Positions 22,597 to 26,702 of a DNA stretch of 26,702 nt are shown piece after piece (the first letter of the stretch is position 1; each line of letters opens with the position of its first letter). This DNA is from an uncultured Collinsella sp. (GTDB lineage Bacteria; Actinomycetota; Coriobacteriia; Coriobacteriales; Coriobacteriaceae). The position numbers and the translations under genes are program-made. The stretch spans positions 1 through 26,702 of the forward strand of contig CABTWP010000028.1 of the NCBI GenBank assembly GCA_902488525.1, read 5' to 3'. The notes under the pieces were generated by a model, which saw only the letters and a list, made by a program, of their open reading frames with translations, had not been told where the DNA came from and did no database searches.

Positions 22597-24846
22597 TTAC
22601 GCTTTCTTAGCAGGAGTCTTAACAGCACCTGCCTTGGCCTTGGGAGCAGCCTTTTTGGTGGCTGCCTTTTTGGCCGTGCTGGACTTGGCCGAAGCCTTGG
22701 CAGCCTTCGCCTTAGCCGGAGCCTTCTTAGCAGCCGCGGACTTGGGCTTTACCGAGGACGTACGTTTGCGCGTCGCCTTCTTGGGCTCCTCGACCACGGG
22801 CGGCTTATAGCTGCTGGGACCGCGGCGCTTAAGCACCACGCCAGCCAGGCCGGGCACCTTAATCTCGATGGAGTCCATCTGCCCGTTCCAGGGATAGGGC
22901 TCGCTCGAGCAGGTGTAGGGCTCCTCACCGGCATAGCCGCTGCCGCCAAACTCGGGACGGTCAGAGTCAAAGATGACCTCCCAGTCACCCTCGCGCGGCA
23001 CGCCCACGCGGAAGCTCTCGTAGCTCGCCGGGTCAAAGTTGATCAGGATCACCAGGTCGTCATCGACGTCCTCGCCCTGGCGTACAAAGCTCACGATGGA
23101 CTGCTTGGAGTTGTCAGCGTCGATCCAGGTGAAGCCGTCGTCGGTGTAGCCGCGCTCGTACAGGGCGGGCTCGGCGGTGTACAGGTGGTTGAGCGCCTTG
23201 ATAAACGCCTGATGATGACGATGGGTCTCGTATTCCTCGGTCAGGAACCACTGGATGGACTCGTAGTAGCGCCACTCAATAAACTGGCCGATCTCGTTGC
23301 CCATAAAGTTGAGCTTGGCACCGGGATGCGTCATCTGGTAGAAAGCCAGCGTGCGCAGGCCGGCAAACTGGCGCCACCAGTCGCCCGGCATGCGGCCGAT
23401 GAGCGAGCACTTGCCGTGCACGACCTCGTCGTGGCTCAGCGGGCAAATAAAGTTCTCGGTAAAGGCATACATGATGGAGAACGTGAGCAGCCCGTGGTTG
23501 CCGGGGCGCCACGGAAAATCGGTCTGCATGTAGTGCAGGGTATCGTTCATCCAGCCCATGTCCCACTTGTAGTGGAAGCCCAGGCCGCCGTCCTGCGGCG
23601 GGTAGGTCACGAGCGGCCACGCGGTGGACTCCTCGGCCATCATCATCACGTCGGGGAAGTGAGCCTCAACGGCGCAGTTGACCTGGCGAATGAACGCGCT
23701 GGCGTCCAGGTCCTCCTCGGTTCCGTACTTGTTGAACTTCTTTTGCCCCGGATCATCGATGCCAAAGTTGAGATACAGCATACTGGACACGCCGTCCATG
23801 CGAATGCCGTCAACGTGGAAGTTCTCGAGCCAATACAGCACGTTAGAGACCAGGAAGGAGCGGACCTCGCCGCGGGCGAAGTCAAACTTGTGCGTGCCCC
23901 AGTTGGGGTGAATCTCGTGCTCAAACAGCATGTGGCCGTTAAAGGTGGCAAGGCCGTGGGAGTCGGCGCAAAAACCGCCGGGCACCCAGTCCATGATCAC
24001 GCCGATGCCTGCCTCGTGGCATGCATCGATAAAGTGCATAAGCTGCTGCGGGTTGCCGTAGCGCGACGTAGCGGCGTAGTAGCCGGTCGTCTGGTAGCCC
24101 CAGGAGCCATCGAAGGGGTGCTCCATAAGCGGCATGACCTCGATATGCGTGTAGCCCATGTCGCGCACGTAGTCCACGAGCTCCACCGACAGGTCGTCGT
24201 AGGTGTAGAACTCACCGCGCTGCGCGGGGAAGGGATCCATGGGGCCGGGGTAGTTGCCGTACTCGTCTGGTTCGCCCTGCGGCGCGTCGCCGTGGCGCTT
24301 CCACGAGCCAATATGTACCTCGTAGATGTTAAGGGGCTGCGACATGTGGTTGTGGTCGGCGCGTCGCTTGAGCCATGCGGCGTCGTTCCACTTGTAGCCA
24401 TCGAGGGTCCACAGCACGCTCGCGGTACCCGGAGGGCACTCGGCCTTAAAGGCATACGGATCGGCCTTGTAGAGCTTCTCGCCCTCGTTGGTCTCGATGA
24501 GATATTTATAGAGCTGGCCCTGCTCGGCCCCAGGAATAAAGCCTTCCCAAATAGCGCTCGTATGCACAGGCACCAGCGGATTGGCTTCCTCATCCCAGTC
24601 GTTAAATTCGCCAATGACATGGACACTCTTTACGTCGGGCGCCCAAACGCAAAAGCGCCAGCCGCGCGTACGGTTCTGCGTGTCGGGATGCGCGCCCATC
24701 TTTTCCCAGCTGCGCTCCCACATTCCAATGCCAAACAGGTAGACATCGTCCTTGGAGAGCTCCGGTGCGTGCGGAGCCGGTTTGCGGGTTGCGGGCTTTT
24801 TAGCCGTTGGCTTTAGCTTTGTATCGCTCACGTTTGATCCCATCAT
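22597..24846 (-). CDS. glgB: 1,4-alpha-glucan branching enzyme (GH13) with Lys/Ala-rich tail
   Basis: Creates alpha-1,6 branches in glycogen. From the ATG at 24846 it has 749 residues: a basic N-terminal stretch (LKPTAKKPATRKPAP), a CBM48 domain (about 50-150, WAPDVKSVHVIGEFNDW), the GH13 barrel with nucleophile D351 (DGIRMDG), acid E405 (MMAEES) and D473 (SHDEVVHGK), a C-terminal beta domain, and from about 688 a tail of 60 Lys/Ala-rich residues. The start is uncertain: 24846 and 24843 (ATG) lack a clear ribosome-binding site, and a GTG at 24831 follows GGGATC. It is first in the glg run; a leader of about 190 bases with a two-tier hairpin precedes it. The nearby promoter overlaps inverted repeats. 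Confidence 0.95.
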   Translation of the reverse strand: MMGSNVSDTKLKPTAKKPATRKPAPHAPELSKDDVYLFGIGMWERSWEKMGAHPDTQNRTRGWRFCVWAPDVKSVHVIGEFNDWDEEANPLVPVHTSAIWEGFIPGAEQGQLYKYLIETNEGEKLYKADPYAFKAECPPGTASVLWTLDGYKWNDAAWLKRRADHNHMSQPLNIYEVHIGSWKRHGDAPQGEPDEYGNYPGPMDPFPAQRGEFYTYDDLSVELVDYVRDMGYTHIEVMPLMEHPFDGSWGYQTTGYYAATSRYGNPQQLMHFIDACHEAGIGVIMDWVPGGFCADSHGLATFNGHMLFEHEIHPNWGTHKFDFARGEVRSFLVSNVLYWLENFHVDGIRMDGVSSMLYLNFGIDDPGQKKFNKYGTEEDLDASAFIRQVNCAVEAHFPDVMMMAEESTAWPLVTYPPQDGGLGFHYKWDMGWMNDTLHYMQTDFPWRPGNHGLLTFSIMYAFTENFICPLSHDEVVHGKCSLIGRMPGDWWRQFAGLRTLAFYQMTHPGAKLNFMGNEIGQFIEWRYYESIQWFLTEEYETHRHHQAFIKALNHLYTAEPALYERGYTDDGFTWIDADNSKQSIVSFVRQGEDVDDDLVILINFDPASYESFRVGVPREGDWEVIFDSDRPEFGGSGYAGEEPYTCSSEPYPWNGQMDSIEIKVPGLAGVVLKRRGPSSYKPPVVEEPKKATRKRTSSVKPKSAAAKKAPAKAKAAKASAKSSTAKKAATKKAAPKAKAGAVKTPAKKA

Positions 24847-24917
24847 GACGCGGCAGCGTGTTGCCTTGGTGACTAGATGCGAAAGGTCCAAGGCTGCACG
24901 AATCGAAGGGACGGCGA

Positions 24918-24971
24918 AGTTTCTGTGATTCGTTCCACCTCGCGTGCTCGGTGGAACTTTCGGCAGAAACT
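24918..24971 (-). promoter_or_regulatory. Two-tier palindrome in the glgB leader
   Basis: The order is AGTTTCTG, six bases, GTTCCACC, ten-base loop, GGTGGAAC, six bases, CAGAAACT. Both 8-bp stems are perfect and the internal loop is symmetric (6 by 6). It lies 72-125 bases upstream of the glgB start within the predicted leader. No U-tract follows, so it is not a simple terminator. It could be an RNA element or a protein-binding site. Confidence 0.6.
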
Positions 24972-25043
24972 ACGATAACACCTGTGCGTTAGTTTTATGG
25001 ACGAAAGCGGATTTGCGGGGGCGTTTAATCGGTAAGCGACATG

Positions 25044-25073
25044 TTTATACCACTGGCAGAATTGCCGTGGTAA
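25044..25073 (-). promoter_or_regulatory. Possible glgB promoter
   Basis: The minus strand has TATAAA (25044-25049) as -10 and TTACCA (25068-25073) as -35, spacer 18. The -35 is part of the inverted repeat at 25068-25093, so a bound repressor would block it. This start would give a leader of roughly 190 bases. Confidence 0.4.
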
Positions 25074-25093
25074 AACTCTTGACAGTTTTACCA
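25068..25093. promoter_or_regulatory. Operator-like inverted repeat between glgB and the HAD gene
   Basis: TGGTAAAACT and AGTTTTACCA form a perfect 10-bp inverted repeat with a six-base centre. It overlaps the -35 of the proposed glgB promoter on one strand and contains the TTGACA of the HAD promoter on the other. This is a natural place for one regulator to control both directions. Confidence 0.55.
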
Positions 25094-25109
25094 ATTTGGG
25101 TTTCAAAAT
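25079..25109 (+). promoter_or_regulatory. Possible promoter of the HAD-thiN pair
   Basis: A consensus -35 TTGACA at 25079-25084 is followed after 19 bases by CAAAAT (25104-25109) as -10. The spacing is long but the -35 is perfect. The leader would be about 60 bases. Confidence 0.4.
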
Positions 25110-25124
25110 TATTTGGCTGACGTT

Positions 25125-25155
25125 TGGTAAAACGTTTTTAGCAGGATGTTTACCA
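25125..25155. promoter_or_regulatory. LacI-type operator candidate
   Basis: TGGTAAAACGTTTTTAGCA (25125-25143) is a near-palindrome with a central CG, the form typical of LacI/GalR operators. A further half-site, GTTTACCA, is at 25148-25155. Both lie between the HAD promoter and its start codon. Confidence 0.5.
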
Positions 25156-25177
25156 TTTGATATCGAAAGGTTCGTTT

Positions 25178-25867
25178 ATGTCCCATACCGCCGCTCCCAA
25201 GGTTGCTTTTATTTTCGATTGCGACGGCACGCTAGTTAATAGCACCCCCGTTTGGGCCTATGCCCAGCCCGAGTTATTGCACCGTCACGGGATTGACGTG
25301 ACCGTGGATGACTTTGCCCAATTTGAGCACCTGTCGCTGGAGGACGAGTGCCAGGCCTACCACGAAACGTGGGGCATTGGCGCGAACGGCGAGGAGTTGT
25401 ATCGCGAGCTGAGCGAGATTTTGATTGATGGGTACTCCAAAGTGCCGCCGCGCGAGGGGCTCCTTGCATTCTTGGAGCAGGCAAAGGCGGCGGCCATTGC
25501 CATGTGCGTGGCTACGTCCACGCCGGCCGAGCTGGTTAAGTCTGCGCTAGCAGGTGCCGGGCTCGACGCGTACATGGAGTTTGTGACCACCACGGGTGAG
25601 GCGGGACGCTCCAAGCAGTTCCCCGATGTATACGAACTGGCGCTGCGCCGCCTGGAGGAGCGCCATGGGCACAAGTTTGAGCGCGCGTGGGTGTTTGAGG
25701 ACGCGGTCTTTGGCCTTAAGAGCTCTGGGGTCGCTGGCTTTGAGCGCGTAGGCATCTATGACCCGCACGGCCGCATGAAGCGCGATGATGTACGCGCCAA
25801 CTGCGATATCTTTATCGACAGCTACGAGGAGCTTGATCTGGCCCGCGTGCTTTCGTTTGAGGGATAG
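25178..25867 (+). CDS. HAD-family hydrolase (phosphatase or phosphoglucomutase-like)
   Basis: A 229-residue cytoplasmic HAD enzyme with a helical cap. Motif I is FDCDGTLVNS with D14 and D16; motif II is ATSTP (S/T near 113-114); motif III is K146 in GRSKQFP; motif IV is FEDAVFGLKSS with E174 and D175. The pattern fits the group holding beta-phosphoglucomutase and sugar-phosphate phosphatases; the substrate cannot be read. Being divergent from glgB and sharing operator-like sites suggests a sugar-phosphate role (inference). The ATG at 25178 follows GAAAGG. The thiN start is nine bases after its stop, so they form an operon. Confidence 0.85.
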   Translation: MSHTAAPKVAFIFDCDGTLVNSTPVWAYAQPELLHRHGIDVTVDDFAQFEHLSLEDECQAYHETWGIGANGEELYRELSEILIDGYSKVPPREGLLAFLEQAKAAAIAMCVATSTPAELVKSALAGAGLDAYMEFVTTTGEAGRSKQFPDVYELALRRLEERHGHKFERAWVFEDAVFGLKSSGVAGFERVGIYDPHGRMKRDDVRANCDIFIDSYEELDLARVLSFEG

Positions 25868-25876
25868 GCGAGGGCT

Positions 25877-26557
25877 GTGGCTTGCAAGGTATTAGTGGTC
25901 TGCGGCTCGCCCGTGGTGGCGAGCGCGGATCTGTTGCGTAGGCTAGCGGGGGAGTGCGACCACGTTGTCGCCGTGGACCGCGGACTCGACGCATTGTTGG
26001 GCGCGGGACTGGGCTGCGACGTATATGTGGGAGATGCCGACACGGTGAGCGATGCGGGTCGCGCGCTGATCGATGCCGCCACCGACTTTGAAGTTGAGCG
26101 CCACGACCCGTACAAGGACTATACCGATCTGGCGCTGGCGCTCGATTCCGTCCGCCGTCGCTGGCCGGGTGCCGAAGTGGTTGCGACTTGCGCTACGGGC
26201 GGCCGTCCGGATATGGCGCTTTCCGTACTGGGGTTGCTCGCGGGCTACGAGGATGCCCCAGTCTGGATTGCCGAGGACGAGACCACGGCCCGCATCCTGC
26301 ACGGAGGCGAATCCTGGACCATCGAGGGCGCCGAGGGTAAGACGTTTTCCATCATCGCCATTGCCCCCAACACCGAGGTAAGCGAACACGGTTTAGAGTG
26401 GGAGTTAGATCACGCTTCGTTAGGCCTACTAGCCGACACGGGCATCAGCAACGTCGTCAGGGGTACGGCCAGGATCAAAGTCCACCAAGGCGTCGCAATC
26501 GGTTATTTGCTGCATCAGGGTTTTATCGGGACGGTGGATAAAAATAATCGCTCGTAG
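25877..26557 (+). CDS. thiN: Thiamine pyrophosphokinase
   Basis: Transfers pyrophosphate from ATP to thiamine, giving thiamine diphosphate. The 226 residues keep the family layout: VVAVDRGLDALL (30-41), VGDADTVS (51-58), KDYTDLALAL (80-89) and TGGRPDMAL (107-115). Several family residues differ from the usual DGG, GDFDS and GGRxDH patterns (here DRG, GDADT, GGRPDM), so this is a divergent member and activity is not certain. The start is GTG at 25877 with GAGGG just upstream; no ATG fits. The last dozen codons and the stop lie inside a palindrome (26518-26590), so the C-terminal residues DKNNRS may have been supplied by that element. Confidence 0.8.
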   Translation: MACKVLVVCGSPVVASADLLRRLAGECDHVVAVDRGLDALLGAGLGCDVYVGDADTVSDAGRALIDAATDFEVERHDPYKDYTDLALALDSVRRRWPGAEVVATCATGGRPDMALSVLGLLAGYEDAPVWIAEDETTARILHGGESWTIEGAEGKTFSIIAIAPNTEVSEHGLEWELDHASLGLLADTGISNVVRGTARIKVHQGVAIGYLLHQGFIGTVDKNNRS

Positions 26558-26590
26558 AGTGATTATTTTTGCCCCGTCCCAGGAAAACCC
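26518..26590. repeat. Palindrome over the thiN 3' end, probable terminator
   Basis: Nested arms are GGGTTTT with AAAACCC, GGGACGG with CCGTCCC, and a 14-bp stem AAAAATAATCGCTC with GAGTGATTATTTTT around loop GTA; the thiN stop lies at the loop edge. The run ATTATTTTT can act as the U-tract. The complement of the right arm contains TGGGACGGGGC, also found in the inner arms of the element at 3526-3724. Confidence 0.75.
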
Positions 26591-26662
26591 GTAAGTAAGG
26601 GTTGATTTCCGATCTCAGCCGAACACATTGAGCAAATAGGCCATTCCCGCACTTAGCTGAAC

Positions 26663-26702
26663 GCCCCCGCGGCCCCTCCTGGGGTCCGGGGGCGCCGTTT
26701 TC
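26663..26702 (+). terminator. GC-rich terminator-like hairpin at the right edge
   Basis: GCCCCCG (26663-26669) pairs with CGGGGGC (26687-26693), with further CCCC/GGGG pairs inside, then GCCGTTTTC. The T-run points to plus-strand termination. The sequence 26591-26662 shows no gene; the hairpin may close the HAD-thiN unit or be a leader element of an unseen gene. Confidence 0.5.

Noticed and set aside
22543..24816. 757-codon plus-strand open frame over glgB
   Set aside because: It is a shadow of glgB; the protein resembles no family and has no ribosome-binding site. Similar shadows lie over metK, gltX (minus strand), the GH13-GH77 gene, glgA and glgP.

Overview
The window is GC-rich, gene-dense bacterial chromosome. 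Most codons end in G or C. The paired glgC/glgD genes and the overall gene content suggest a member of the Coriobacteriia (Actinomycetota), most likely Collinsella or a close relative. That placement is recalled from family knowledge and was not computed.

Left part (1-3404, minus strand): a one-chain iron-sulfur L-serine dehydratase (sdaA) and S-adenosylmethionine synthetase (metK), each followed by an apparent intrinsic terminator. Middle-left (3808-11034, plus strand): gltX, then priA-def, then fmt-rsmB, a translation and replication-restart block. rsmB converges on a small FmdB-type zinc-ribbon gene at 11484-11720 (minus).

Right part (11810-24846, minus strand): a nearly complete glycogen cycle in the order glgB, glgP, glgC, glgD, glgA, then a fused GH13 glycosidase / GH77 4-alpha-glucanotransferase. 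GlgC (with GlgD) makes ADP-glucose, GlgA polymerises it, GlgB branches the chains, GlgP shortens them to glucose-1-phosphate, and the fusion protein probably recycles short or branched oligosaccharides. Divergent from glgB lie a HAD phosphatase-like gene and a thiamine pyrophosphokinase gene (plus strand). The control region between glgB and the HAD gene is full of GTTTTACCA-type inverted repeats. Single half-sites recur upstream of the GH13-GH77 gene, which suggests a shared regulator of the LacI type (inference).

Two things stand out. First, the two polymer-building enzymes, GlgA and GlgB, carry long disordered Lys/Ala-rich C-terminal tails resembling histone H1. In GlgA the tail is about 265 residues of alternating acidic and basic blocks; the other four glycogen proteins have none. 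Second, the non-coding gaps are filled with several families of long, nearly perfect palindromes. One family occurs twice, 6.5 kb apart, with compensatory changes in its stem, and one palindrome overlaps the 3' end of thiN.
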